The position numbers and the translations under genes were made by a program. Positions 7,358 through 13,021 of a stretch of 21,150 nucleotides of DNA are shown in pieces (positions within the stretch are counted from its first letter, which is position 1; every line of letters starts with the position of its first letter). Origin of the DNA: a virus. The stretch is taken from IMG/VR virus record IMGVR_UViG_3300042553_001303, positions 1 to 21,150 of that record. One strand, 5' to 3'. The notes beneath the pieces were generated by a model. That model was given only the letters and a program-made list of their open reading frames with translations. It was not told the origin of the DNA and searched no databases.

Positions 7358-7844
7358 TAAAAGGGATAAAATAAAACTTGTTAGAGAGCGTGATGGATTT
7401 ACATGCGCCATCTGCCTAAAAGATTTTAAGGCAAATTCTGACGTAACATTAGATCATTGGATTCCCCGTTCAGCGGGAGGATCAGAAGATGTATCTAATT
7501 TAAGACTTGCTCATAAAAAATGTAACGCATGGAAAAGTGATAGGATACCTAATGAAGATGGATCGATTCCTCCGCGCCCTCCAAGGGCTAATTATCAAGA
7601 TCGAAGGCGGAGAAAGCAGGAGATATTAGAAAGTTTTTGTACGGATTGCTATGACGGTAGACTTTTATTACAGGAAGAAACATGTCCGTACTGTGGATCT
7701 TTAGCGGGTCCAGAAGATTGGCCCCATTGGGCAAAGAAGCCAGCAAATAAGTGTGATCATACCCCGCCAGAATGGTGTTGGGCGTGTTCTATAGGAATAG
7801 TTGACCGAAAACCAGTATTTCTGGTACTATTAGAAGGTAAGTAG
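7332..7844 (+). CDS. HNH endonuclease with C-terminal zinc ribbons
   Basis: A 170-residue HNH-family nuclease. The HNH domain spans about 11-70, with zinc pair CAIC at 25-28, the catalytic core DHWIPRSAGG at 41-50 (His42), Asn56, and HKKC at 61-64. A C-terminal extension carries more Cys pairs (103/106, 118/121 and 149/152), suggesting one or two extra zinc ribbons that may recognise DNA. HNH proteins close to terminase genes can assist packaging cleavage, whereas free-standing ones can be homing nucleases. The tRNA-rich location fits either. An in-frame ATG at 7314 would add six residues; 7332 has a better, though weak, upstream AAAGAGA. The start overlaps the previous gene. Confidence 0.85.
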   Translation: MLNQNLLLSKRDKIKLVRERDGFTCAICLKDFKANSDVTLDHWIPRSAGGSEDVSNLRLAHKKCNAWKSDRIPNEDGSIPPRPPRANYQDRRRRKQEILESFCTDCYDGRLLLQEETCPYCGSLAGPEDWPHWAKKPANKCDHTPPEWCWACSIGIVDRKPVFLVLLEGK

Positions 7845-7848
7845 ATAT

Positions 7849-7919
7849 TCCCTGATGGTGTAATGGTAGCACAAATGACTTTGGATCATTTAGTTTTAGT
7901 TCGAATCTAGATCGGGGAG
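7849..7919 (+). tRNA. tRNA-Gln (anticodon TTG)
   Basis: The acceptor TCCCTGA pairs with TCGGGGA (7912-7918). The anticodon stem AATGA/TCATT encloses CTTTGGA, with anticodon TTG at 7881-7883, reading CAA. The T arm TTTAG/CTAGA has the loop TTCGAAT. The discriminator is G7919, as usual for bacterial glutamine tRNAs. It starts four bases after the HNH stop, and no CCA is encoded. Confidence 0.9.
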
Positions 7920-7931
7920 CGGGAGGTTAAA

Positions 7932-8141
7932 ATGCCTTGGAAAGTACAAAGAAACTTTGGCGATTGCAATGGATATGCAGTAGTCAAAGAAGGAACAAAT
8001 GAAATTGAGGGTTGCCATGCAACTCGCGCAGAAGCAGTAGCACAGCAACGTGCGCTATATGCATCTGAATCTAAGAAAAATGTATCAGAGAATCCCGCTT
8101 CAATTTGGGACGGGACATTTATTGAAAAGGGATACAATTGA
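7932..8141 (+). CDS. small phage protein, MPW...GYAVVKE type
   Basis: A 69-residue protein: MPWKVQRNFGDCNGYAVVKE, then EGCHATRAEAVAQQRALYASE. From memory, this pattern (aromatic start, AVVK strand, GCH-x-T, then an Ala/Gln helix ending ALYAxE) is shared with small phage proteins and with N-termini of some prohead protease or head proteins. Its own function is unknown. It has a good ribosome-binding site (GGGAGG, about 5 bases before the ATG), unlike the genes that follow other tRNAs here. The stop overlaps the next gene's TTG start. Confidence 0.75.
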   Translation: MPWKVQRNFGDCNGYAVVKEGTNEIEGCHATRAEAVAQQRALYASESKKNVSENPASIWDGTFIEKGYN

Positions 8142-8275
8142 CACGCGATAAGGTAATTGAAAAACTTAAGGCAAAGAAGATGAAAAACTCAGCATCTTCT
8201 ACTGAGATTAGTTCTTTTATTGCAGGATGGAATCAGGCAATTAAAGAGGCGATTGATCTTTTAGAAAAAGATTAA
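8138..8275 (+). CDS. small helical protein, TTG start
   Basis: A 45-residue lysine-rich, probably helical protein (TRDKVIEKLKAKK..., ending WNQAIKEAIDLLEKD). It begins at TTG 8138, overlapping the preceding stop (TTGA), and ends six bases before tRNA-Gly. Coupled position and the absence of another gene support it. No family is recognised. Confidence 0.6.
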   Translation: MTRDKVIEKLKAKKMKNSASSTEISSFIAGWNQAIKEAIDLLEKD

Positions 8276-8281
8276 TCTCCC

Positions 8282-8352
8282 GCGAGTGTGGTGTAGAGGT
8301 AACACATCTGCCTTCCAAGCAGTTATCGCCAGTTCGATTCTGGTCACTCGCT
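8282..8352 (+). tRNA. tRNA-Gly (anticodon TCC)
   Basis: The acceptor GCGAGTG pairs perfectly with CACTCGC (8345-8351). The anticodon stem CTGC/GCAG (outer T-T mismatch) encloses CTTCCAA, with anticodon TCC at 8314-8316, reading GGA. The T arm GCCAG/CTGGT has the loop TTCGATT. The discriminator T8352 is typical of glycine tRNAs. No CCA is encoded, and an ATG begins three bases later. Confidence 0.92.
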
Positions 8353-8355
8353 CCT

Positions 8356-9084
8356 ATGAAATTTTTATTTGATGGAGAAGTGGCATATAAATCTATATAT
8401 GAGACTTATACACAGTATGTAATATTTAAGCCAGAAAATAATGACGAAGATTTTTTATATGGCCCAGGAATAGAAGTAACAATAAATCACCCAACTTCAT
8501 CATATATTTATGCAAATGATTATAAAGTCGGGGATTATGGGTGGGATAAATTATTTAATTCCGCACAATTTAATAATGGATACGGCAAGTGCAATGGTGT
8601 TGGGGTAGAAAACAATCAATTAATATTATTTAATCTATTCCAGAATTATTCTGTATGGAGAAATGTACATACACAAAATGATTATCGAAGGTATGTAGCG
8701 TGTATGATTGGAATTACATACCTAGACATGATATATAGATTTGGTTCTAAAACTGTTGTAGACTCGTCTTTATCTAGTGCAGTAATGCCACTTATAAATA
8801 GATTTCATAAAACTGGTCTAGGTCCCGCGCCAGAAAGAATAAAACAAAACACCAGAGATAAAGAATTTGATTATAGTAAATATTTAGTTAAAGTAGATCC
8901 AAAAATTGCTGTACAGATACCAGATAATTTCCTACACTTTGGTCATAATGGTGTTAAGTATGAAATTTCTAGGCTGAATAAAGATTCAGTAGATTTAGAA
9001 TCTCCTAGATGGTGGCGTCAGTCAGATAGAAGACCACTTGACCTATTAGATATTATATGTAATAATCAATTATCATTGTTTTAA
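8356..9084 (+). CDS. unknown protein following tRNA-Gly
   Basis: A 242-residue protein with no family I recognise. It is rich in aromatic and Asn residues, has no signal peptide or membrane segment, and includes a C-terminal stretch PRWWRQSDRRPLDLLDII. The ATG lies three bases after the tRNA-Gly discriminator, with no ribosome-binding site in the intervening bases. The message is therefore probably leaderless after RNase Z cleavage, or translated by readthrough. Codon use (AUA, AGA, AAU rich) matches its neighbours. It is an orphan worth a structure prediction. Confidence 0.78.
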   Translation: MKFLFDGEVAYKSIYETYTQYVIFKPENNDEDFLYGPGIEVTINHPTSSYIYANDYKVGDYGWDKLFNSAQFNNGYGKCNGVGVENNQLILFNLFQNYSVWRNVHTQNDYRRYVACMIGITYLDMIYRFGSKTVVDSSLSSAVMPLINRFHKTGLGPAPERIKQNTRDKEFDYSKYLVKVDPKIAVQIPDNFLHFGHNGVKYEISRLNKDSVDLESPRWWRQSDRRPLDLLDIICNNQLSLF

Positions 9085-9091
9085 ATGACAG

Positions 9092-9164
9092 GTGCCTGTG
9101 GCGCAACGGACAGCGCAAATGGTTTCTACCCATTAGGTTGGGGGTTCGAATCCCTCCAGGCACA
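9092..9164 (+). tRNA. tRNA-Arg (anticodon TCT)
   Basis: The acceptor GTGCCTG pairs with CAGGCAC (9157-9163). The D stem is GCGC/GCGC. The anticodon stem AATGG/CCATT encloses TTTCTAC, with anticodon TCT at 9125-9127, reading AGA. The T arm GGGGG/CCCTC (one G-U) has the loop TTCGAAT. The discriminator is A9164, no CCA is encoded, and an ATG begins two bases further on. Confidence 0.92.
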
Positions 9165-9166
9165 CA

Positions 9167-9283
9167 ATGAAAAAGATATGTCACAATTGTAAAACTGAAA
9201 AAGATTTAGAGCAGTTTTTACTAGTTCCTGGTCAAAGGGTGGGGACTAGAGGAGTATGCTCTGATTGCCTTAGAGCCAGATAG
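9167..9283 (+). CDS. 38-residue zinc-finger microprotein ending inside tRNA-Tyr
   Basis: A short ORF with two CxxC pairs: KKICHNCKTEKDLEQFLL near the N-terminus and GVCSDCLRAR at the C-terminus. This layout resembles the zinc-binding N-terminus of recombination endonuclease VII-like and HNH proteins (CxxCxxxKxxxxF...CxxC), but the nuclease part is absent. The ATG lies two bases after the tRNA-Arg discriminator without a ribosome-binding site. Its last codons and TAG stop (9281-9283) overlap the first nine bases of tRNA-Tyr, so RNase P processing of the tRNA would remove the stop codon from the message. Confidence 0.6.
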   Translation: MKKICHNCKTEKDLEQFLLVPGQRVGTRGVCSDCLRAR

Positions 9284-9354
9284 TCCCCAAGGTGGGGAAG
9301 CGGTCTGTAAAACCGTCGCCTCAGGCATGGTTGGTTCGATTCCAACATCTGGCA
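9275..9354 (+). tRNA. tRNA-Tyr (anticodon GTA)
   Basis: A type II tRNA with a long variable arm. The acceptor GCCAGAT pairs with ATCTGGC (9347-9353). The anticodon stem GCGGT/ACCGT (outer G-U) encloses CTGTAAA, with anticodon GTA at 9307-9309. The variable arm contains GCC-TCA-GGC, and the T arm GTTGG/CCAAC has the loop TTCGATT. The discriminator is A9354. Its 5' end overlaps the coding end of the 38-residue zinc protein. Confidence 0.92.
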
Positions 9355-9358
9355 CTTA

Positions 9359-9430
9359 TGGCGTGTGGCGCAATGGCAGCGCAATCGGCTGTTAACCGAT
9401 CGGTTGAAGGTTCGAATCCTTCCACGCCAG
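9359..9430 (+). tRNA. tRNA-Asn (anticodon GTT)
   Basis: The acceptor TGGCGTG pairs perfectly with CACGCCA (9423-9429). The D stem is GCGC/GCGC. The anticodon stem ATCGG/CCGAT encloses CTGTTAA, with anticodon GTT at 9391-9393. The T arm GAAGG/CCTTC has the loop TTCGAAT. The discriminator G9430 is typical of asparagine tRNAs. It starts five bases after tRNA-Tyr ends. Confidence 0.94.
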
Positions 9431-9459
9431 CCAAAATAATACATTAGGAGTCAGTATAA

Positions 9460-10083
9460 ATGAATATGCATATTTCATATCCAGATTTAAATATTAAGAA
9501 TTATCCCGATTCAAGTTCTTCATGCAATCAGGAGAGTTTTGTTTTAAATGTATTGAAAGAAAAAACTAATGGATTCTTTTTAGAAATAGGATCTGGTCAC
9601 CCAGAAATATCTAACAATACTAATCTTTTAGAAAATAAATTTAATTGGCGGGGACTAGCGCTAGATACTGATGAGAATTTAGTAAATTTATATAACCAAA
9701 AAAGGAAGTCAACCTGTTTAAAACAGAACGCATTAAATTTTAATTACACAGACTATTTTGTTAATAATGATTTCCCTAAGCAGATTGATTATCTACAAAT
9801 AGATGTTGATGATACTCCAAGAAACGCCAACCTACTTGCACTAATACAATTACCATTGCAGGATTATAGGTTTAGTGTAATAACTATTGAGCATGACTTT
9901 GTTAGAGATTATACATTAGAAAAAATGAGAGATGTTCAGAGATTTATACTAAGTTCTTTAGATTACGAACTAGTAATAAATGGAGACTCAGAAGATTTTT
10001 GGGTGGATAAAAGAAACGTCCCTCAGGAAAATTACTGGTGTCTATATTCTATAGGATCTTTTCACCCAGGATATTCCAGGTAA
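9460..10083 (+). CDS. divergent FkbM-like methyltransferase
   Basis: A 207-residue protein that parallels the FkbM enzyme at 2775. It has motif I GFFLEIGSG at about 38-46, the strand-2 region NWRGLALDTDE at 62-72, a YLQIDVDD segment at 111-118, and VITIEHD further on. In the other copy the IDTEGSE motif is intact. Here it is replaced by IDVDDTP, so substrate specificity or activity may differ. It probably uses SAM to methylate a sugar or peptide group. TAGGAG lies about 9 bases before the ATG, so this gene after tRNA-Asn has a normal ribosome-binding site. Confidence 0.72.
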   Translation: MNMHISYPDLNIKNYPDSSSSCNQESFVLNVLKEKTNGFFLEIGSGHPEISNNTNLLENKFNWRGLALDTDENLVNLYNQKRKSTCLKQNALNFNYTDYFVNNDFPKQIDYLQIDVDDTPRNANLLALIQLPLQDYRFSVITIEHDFVRDYTLEKMRDVQRFILSSLDYELVINGDSEDFWVDKRNVPQENYWCLYSIGSFHPGYSR

Positions 10084-10096
10084 CACAACCGCACGG

Positions 10097-10105
10097 TGAT
10101 ATAAT
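10097..10105 (+). promoter_or_regulatory. extended -10 promoter, leaderless type
   Basis: TGATATAAT, an exact extended -10 (TATAAT at 10100-10105), is followed by six bases (AATAAT) and then ATG 10112. No Shine-Dalgarno lies between the two. The geometry is identical to that at 7106-7121, so the message should begin at its start codon. Confidence 0.7.
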
Positions 10106-10111
10106 AATAAT

Positions 10112-10459
10112 ATGGAACTATACGATGAATTAACAGAAGAAGAAAAAGCCTATCACGATGCAATGGTTTCAATTGCTGAGAGATTTGGCCCATTTGATCA
10201 AGGAACATCAAGTATCTGGGTAGGATACGAAGGCCCAGGAGAAAACGAAGATGCACAAATTGGAGTTAAATGCTCTAATTGTTCTCTACACATTGAGAGA
10301 GAAGATGGGCAATTAGGTTGTGCTATTCTTTCTTATCTAGTTCATCCAGAAGGAAAGTGCCGACTTGCAGCCATCCCAGACGGTTATGTAAACGCATCTA
10401 TGTATGATGAAGATGATGATATGATGGGTAAGTTCTGGGGAGGATCATTTCTTAAATGA
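10112..10459 (+). CDS. four-cysteine protein, possible leaderless gene
   Basis: A 115-residue acidic protein with metal-ligand cysteines at 54, 57, 70 and 83 (KCSNC, GCA, GKCRL). The pattern CxxC, then C, then an HPEGKCR-like segment resembles Cys-rich domains found in phage proteins encoded near prohead protease and capsid genes, some noted as ferredoxin-like or high-potential iron-sulfur-like. Whether it binds zinc or an Fe-S cluster is open. An extended -10 promoter ends six bases before the ATG, and there is no ribosome-binding site. The stop overlaps the next small gene (ATGA). Confidence 0.75.
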   Translation: MELYDELTEEEKAYHDAMVSIAERFGPFDQGTSSIWVGYEGPGENEDAQIGVKCSNCSLHIEREDGQLGCAILSYLVHPEGKCRLAAIPDGYVNASMYDEDDDMMGKFWGGSFLK

Positions 10460-10581
10460 ATAATGTAATAACTACCGAAACTATTAAACAAGGTGGCGGA
10501 GGAATTACTAATCCAGAACATAAAGATGGCAAAATAAATATTGGTAAGTCTCCACTTAAAGTCCGTCGTGGCAAGAAGTAA
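10456..10581 (+). CDS. 41-residue Gly-rich, basic-tailed protein
   Basis: A short coupled ORF starting at an ATGA overlap. It has a glycine run (KQGGGGITNP) and a basic C-terminus (SPLKVRRGKK). GGAGG lies about 12 bases before the ATG. Its stop overlaps the next start by one base (TAATG). No family is recognised; the composition suggests nucleic acid or capsid-surface interaction at most. Confidence 0.5.
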   Translation: MNNVITTETIKQGGGGITNPEHKDGKINIGKSPLKVRRGKK

Positions 10582-10700
10582 TGTTTACATTTTATTGTCT
10601 CGTTAAGCACAATGGTAACTACTACCTCAGACCTTACGTTACTTTGTATAATAATATGATTGAAATAGTAAATTATCCAAAATCGTTGACCATATCGTAA
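10581..10700 (+). CDS. 39-residue hypothetical protein
   Basis: A short ORF beginning MFTFYCLVKHNGNYYLRPYV, coupled by TAATG to the previous one. The -35 box of the next promoter (10686-10691) is inside its last codons. No motif is present. It is supported only by packing and coupling. Confidence 0.4.
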   Translation: MFTFYCLVKHNGNYYLRPYVTLYNNMIEIVNYPKSLTIS

Positions 10701-10714
10701 TATTCCCGTATAAT
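10686..10714 (+). promoter_or_regulatory. consensus sigma70-type promoter for the secreted lysozyme-like gene
   Basis: TTGACC at 10686-10691, exactly 17 bases of spacer, and TATAAT at 10709-10714. The predicted transcript start is about 10721. The downstream gene at 10747 has AAGGAGG five bases before its ATG (10735-10741), so this message would have a short ordinary leader. Confidence 0.8.
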
Positions 10715-10746
10715 AGAATTCATGTTGCCGCCACAAGGAGGTCAAT

Positions 10747-11361
10747 ATGACGACAATAAACCGATTTGGTGCTGCATTAGTATCAACGACAGTAGTATTA
10801 TCAATGGTACTAATCTCTCCAAACCTGGCGTATGCTAAGTCTACGCCTTTGGCGGAAGGTACAGGTAACTTTGCCACCGCTGATACATTAGAAAGAAGGG
10901 CAATAACAGATAGAAATTGGACATTGCCATCTAATTGTAATGATAAGCAAGCAAAGATGCTGTTTAAGTCAGGTTTTAATAGACCTGGAATGTTAAGAGG
11001 AGCCTGGGCAATTACCTGGCGCGAATCTAAGCATGAATCATTAGATGAATCTAGCAGATGGTTCACAGGTGCTCTGGGTACTTGGCAAATTCAAACAAGT
11101 GCTTGGTCAGGAAAACCCTGGTGGTCCAGAGATAACATGTTAGATAAGGAAAAGCAATCAGAAATTGTAAGGAAGCACTTCCTTAATGATGGAATGCATA
11201 ATTGGGGCTATGGATATTCATTTAAGAATGATTCATGGTACGAGGATGCAGGAATGTATTATTCACTCTGGGGATCTGGACTAACATATTCCTGGGTGAT
11301 TGCACCATTCAATACTGGGTGGTCTTTATTCCCCAAAAAATGTACCCCAGAAAAGATTTAA
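10747..11361 (+). CDS. secreted lysozyme-like transglycosylase
   Basis: A 204-residue protein with a clear signal peptide: short basic N-terminus, hydrophobic core at about 8-24, and AYA-K cleavage at about residue 30. The mature part has a lysozyme-fold pattern: AWAITWRESKHE at 86-97 with candidate catalytic Glu93, then GALGTWQIQTSAW at 108-120, as in lytic transglycosylases and resuscitation-promoting-factor-like domains. Cys64 and Cys199 could form a disulfide outside the membrane. It probably cleaves peptidoglycan. A signal peptide with a dedicated strong promoter suggests timed secretion, for example for lysis from outside the membrane or wall remodelling, rather than simple holin release. 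Confidence 0.82.
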   Translation: MTTINRFGAALVSTTVVLSMVLISPNLAYAKSTPLAEGTGNFATADTLERRAITDRNWTLPSNCNDKQAKMLFKSGFNRPGMLRGAWAITWRESKHESLDESSRWFTGALGTWQIQTSAWSGKPWWSRDNMLDKEKQSEIVRKHFLNDGMHNWGYGYSFKNDSWYEDAGMYYSLWGSGLTYSWVIAPFNTGWSLFPKKCTPEKI

Positions 11362-11364
11362 ATG

Positions 11365-11398
11365 CTAGAATGATATTCTAGGCGCAAATAAAATTGCG
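11365..11398. repeat. two adjacent short inverted repeats
   Basis: CTAGAAT-GAT-ATTCTAG (11365-11381) is a perfect 7-bp inverted repeat. CGCAA-ATAAAA-TTGCG (11383-11398) is a second hairpin just after it. They lie between the lysozyme-like gene and tRNA-Thr. With no T-run they are not a classical terminator. They could be an operator, an RNA-processing site or a weak terminator pair. Confidence 0.45.
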
Positions 11399-11414
11399 GC
11401 AACAGCCTAGGATA

Positions 11415-11488
11415 GCCTCAGTAACTCAGTTGGCCAGAGTATCCGCCTTGTAAGCGGAAAGTCATCGGTTCGAATCCGATCTGAGGCT
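11415..11488 (+). tRNA. tRNA-Thr (anticodon TGT)
   Basis: The acceptor GCCTCAG pairs perfectly with CTGAGGC (11481-11487). The anticodon stem TCCGC/GCGGA encloses CTTGTAA, with anticodon TGT at 11449-11451, reading ACA. The T arm ATCGG/CCGAT has the loop TTCGAAT. The discriminator is T11488 and no CCA is encoded. An ATG begins two bases later. Confidence 0.93.
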
Positions 11489-11489
11489 C

Positions 11490-11795
11490 ATGGAAGATAA
11501 TGAAATTGATGAATTTATTAAATTCATGGAAGAGGACGGTATTATCGAATGGGTCGGAATGGACGGCTCAGGAGAAAGAACGTTTGTATTTAATATAGAC
11601 AAATTAGCAGAGTCCTTTCCAGAGTTGTACGATGCAATGATGCAAGAATTAAACGAAGAGTTGGTAGTTTTATATAAGTTGGGATTTGTAGAAGTAGAGT
11701 ATGATGAAAATCTAAACCCAGGATTTAAGATTACTCAAGATGGCAAACAATACTTGATAGATAATGGCATTCCTATCCCAGAAGATTGGGAATAG
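11490..11795 (+). CDS. acidic protein following tRNA-Thr, possible winged helix
   Basis: A 101-residue very acidic protein. The C-terminal half (a helix MQELNEELVVLYKLGFVEVEYDE, then GFKITQDGKQYLIDNG; broken here for reading) has the helix-helix-strand-turn-strand order of a winged-helix domain, in the style of small antirepressor or regulatory proteins. No family is certain. ATG 11490 comes one base after the tRNA discriminator and has no ribosome-binding site, implying a leaderless message released by tRNA 3' processing. It ends one base before the oxygenase ATG. Confidence 0.72.
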   Translation: MEDNEIDEFIKFMEEDGIIEWVGMDGSGERTFVFNIDKLAESFPELYDAMMQELNEELVVLYKLGFVEVEYDENLNPGFKITQDGKQYLIDNGIPIPEDWE

Positions 11796-11796
11796 C

Positions 11797-12498
11797 ATGA
11801 AAAAAAATCTTAGCAAAGAATACTTAGACTGGCTAGGATATGAATCAGAAGAAGTATCTAATAGAATATTTCTTATAAAAAATTTCTTGTCTAAGGATGA
11901 GGTAAATTATATCCTTGAAGTTGCTAGGTCTGCATCACAGTCTGATTGGGAAGGCTATTATTTAGAAGGTGCTAAAGCAATAGCAAAGTTAAAGTTCGGA
12001 CGGGAAGACATAGATAACCTTGTAAAAGAGGGGGTATTTGAAATAACCACTAATTGGATAGACAAATCACTCCCAATACAAAACAGGGAATTTAATTCAA
12101 ATATAGAAAAAAGAGTTAGCAAAATTTTTGAATTCGATGAAAGTTTAGAATTTAAAGGATTCTCTACCATACAAAGGCAGTACTCAGGAACACCATTGGT
12201 TGATCATGTAGATAATGATACAGATAATTCATTAGAGTATGCCCTTGTTTTTTATTTAAATAATGACTATAATGGTGGTCAGATATATTTTGTTAATCAG
12301 AACATCGAAATGATTCCCGACCCAGGCTCTTTGTTAATTTTTCCAACAAGTTCTGGATGGAGACATGGCGTGAGAGAAGTTTTAGATGGCCCAACTAGAT
12401 ATGTTGTCCCATGTTTTACTGGAATTAAAAACTTTTGGGAAGACCATAAAGAAAACAAATACGACCTAGAAAAAATAAAAAGGGTAGATAATGAATAA
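11797..12498 (+). CDS. 2-oxoglutarate/Fe(II) oxygenase (prolyl-4-hydroxylase-like)
   Basis: A 233-residue dioxygenase with the double-stranded beta-helix signature. The iron ligands are His137 and Asp139 (DHVDN) and His190 (WRHGVREV), and the 2-oxoglutarate-binding Arg is Arg201 (PTRYV). The segments ALVFYLNNDYNGG (149-161) and PDPGSLLIFP (174-183) are family hallmarks. It hydroxylates a protein, nucleobase or small molecule using 2-oxoglutarate and O2; the substrate is unknown. It is a paralogue of the gene at 19505. An in-frame ATG at 11764 lies inside the upstream gene. ATG 11797 follows that stop and has GGGA five bases upstream, so I prefer it. Confidence 0.88.
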   Translation: MKKNLSKEYLDWLGYESEEVSNRIFLIKNFLSKDEVNYILEVARSASQSDWEGYYLEGAKAIAKLKFGREDIDNLVKEGVFEITTNWIDKSLPIQNREFNSNIEKRVSKIFEFDESLEFKGFSTIQRQYSGTPLVDHVDNDTDNSLEYALVFYLNNDYNGGQIYFVNQNIEMIPDPGSLLIFPTSSGWRHGVREVLDGPTRYVVPCFTGIKNFWEDHKENKYDLEKIKRVDNE

Positions 12499-13015
12499 GA
12501 ATGTAATTGATTACTACAAAGAGTGGGAAACTGATCAGATTAAGGCTGATTTAGATACCCGTCGCCTTCCTTTCGTTGTGGGTTTTGAAAATCTTTCTGG
12601 AGATTTTAACAAGGCTACTGGTATTCGTAATGCCAATGCTTTTATGTCTAAAGAATGTTGGATTATTGGAGCCAAGAAATGGGATAAGCGTGGCGCTGTA
12701 GGAACTCAACACTATAATCATTTAAAGTATTCGCCAAGTCTAGATAATATCTATCTTCATGAACCACAAGTTCGTGGTGCCAGATGGGTGGCTATTGATA
12801 ATGTTCCAGGTGCTATTCCAATCACTTCATATGAATGGAAGGCCGACACGTTTATGATCTTTGGAGAAGAGCAGCGTGGCCTAAGCCCGATGGCATTAGG
12901 TATGGCTGACGATATTGTCTATATCCCCCAACTTGGAAGTGTTCGCAGTCTAAATGTTGGGACTGCAAGCGGCATTGTCATGTATGACTATGTGACAAAA
13001 TTGGGCATGGTATAA
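12491..13015 (+). CDS. SpoU/TrmH-family RNA 2'-O-methyltransferase
   Basis: A 174-residue SPOUT-class methyltransferase with its three motifs. Motif 1 is FNKATGIRNANAF at 39-51. Motif 2 is FGEEQRGLS at 124-132. Motif 3 is IPQLGSVRSLNVGTASG at 145-161, where the trefoil knot binds SAM. These enzymes methylate ribose 2'-OH groups in tRNA or rRNA. The length fits a minimal catalytic domain without an added RNA-binding domain. Given eight phage tRNAs nearby, a phage or host tRNA is a plausible target. AAGGG lies about 6 bases before the ATG. Its stop codon lies inside the next promoter's -10. Confidence 0.9.
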   Translation: MNKNVIDYYKEWETDQIKADLDTRRLPFVVGFENLSGDFNKATGIRNANAFMSKECWIIGAKKWDKRGAVGTQHYNHLKYSPSLDNIYLHEPQVRGARWVAIDNVPGAIPITSYEWKADTFMIFGEEQRGLSPMALGMADDIVYIPQLGSVRSLNVGTASGIVMYDYVTKLGMV

Positions 13016-13016
13016 T
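13008..13016 (+). promoter_or_regulatory. extended -10 promoter before a GTG start
   Basis: TGGTATAAT (TGn plus TATAAT at 13011-13016) is followed by five bases (TAATT) and then GTG 13022. No Shine-Dalgarno is present between the two. The arrangement matches the two ATG cases at 7106 and 10097 and suggests a leaderless message. Confidence 0.6.
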
Positions 13017-13021
13017 TAATT

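Noticed and set aside
9232-9444. A 70-residue minus-strand frame.
   Set aside because: It is the reverse complement of tRNA-Tyr and tRNA-Asn, a common false ORF over tRNA pairs.
10722-10838. A 38-codon frame starting at ATG seven bases after the TATAAT at 10709.
   Set aside because: It overlaps the signal peptide of the lysozyme-like gene in another frame. It fits the leaderless geometry only loosely and has no motif, so chance is likely.
10452-11066. A 204-residue open frame on the minus strand.
   Set aside because: It lies opposite the secreted lysozyme-like gene, which has a promoter, ribosome-binding site, signal peptide and recognisable motifs. All other supported genes are on the + strand.
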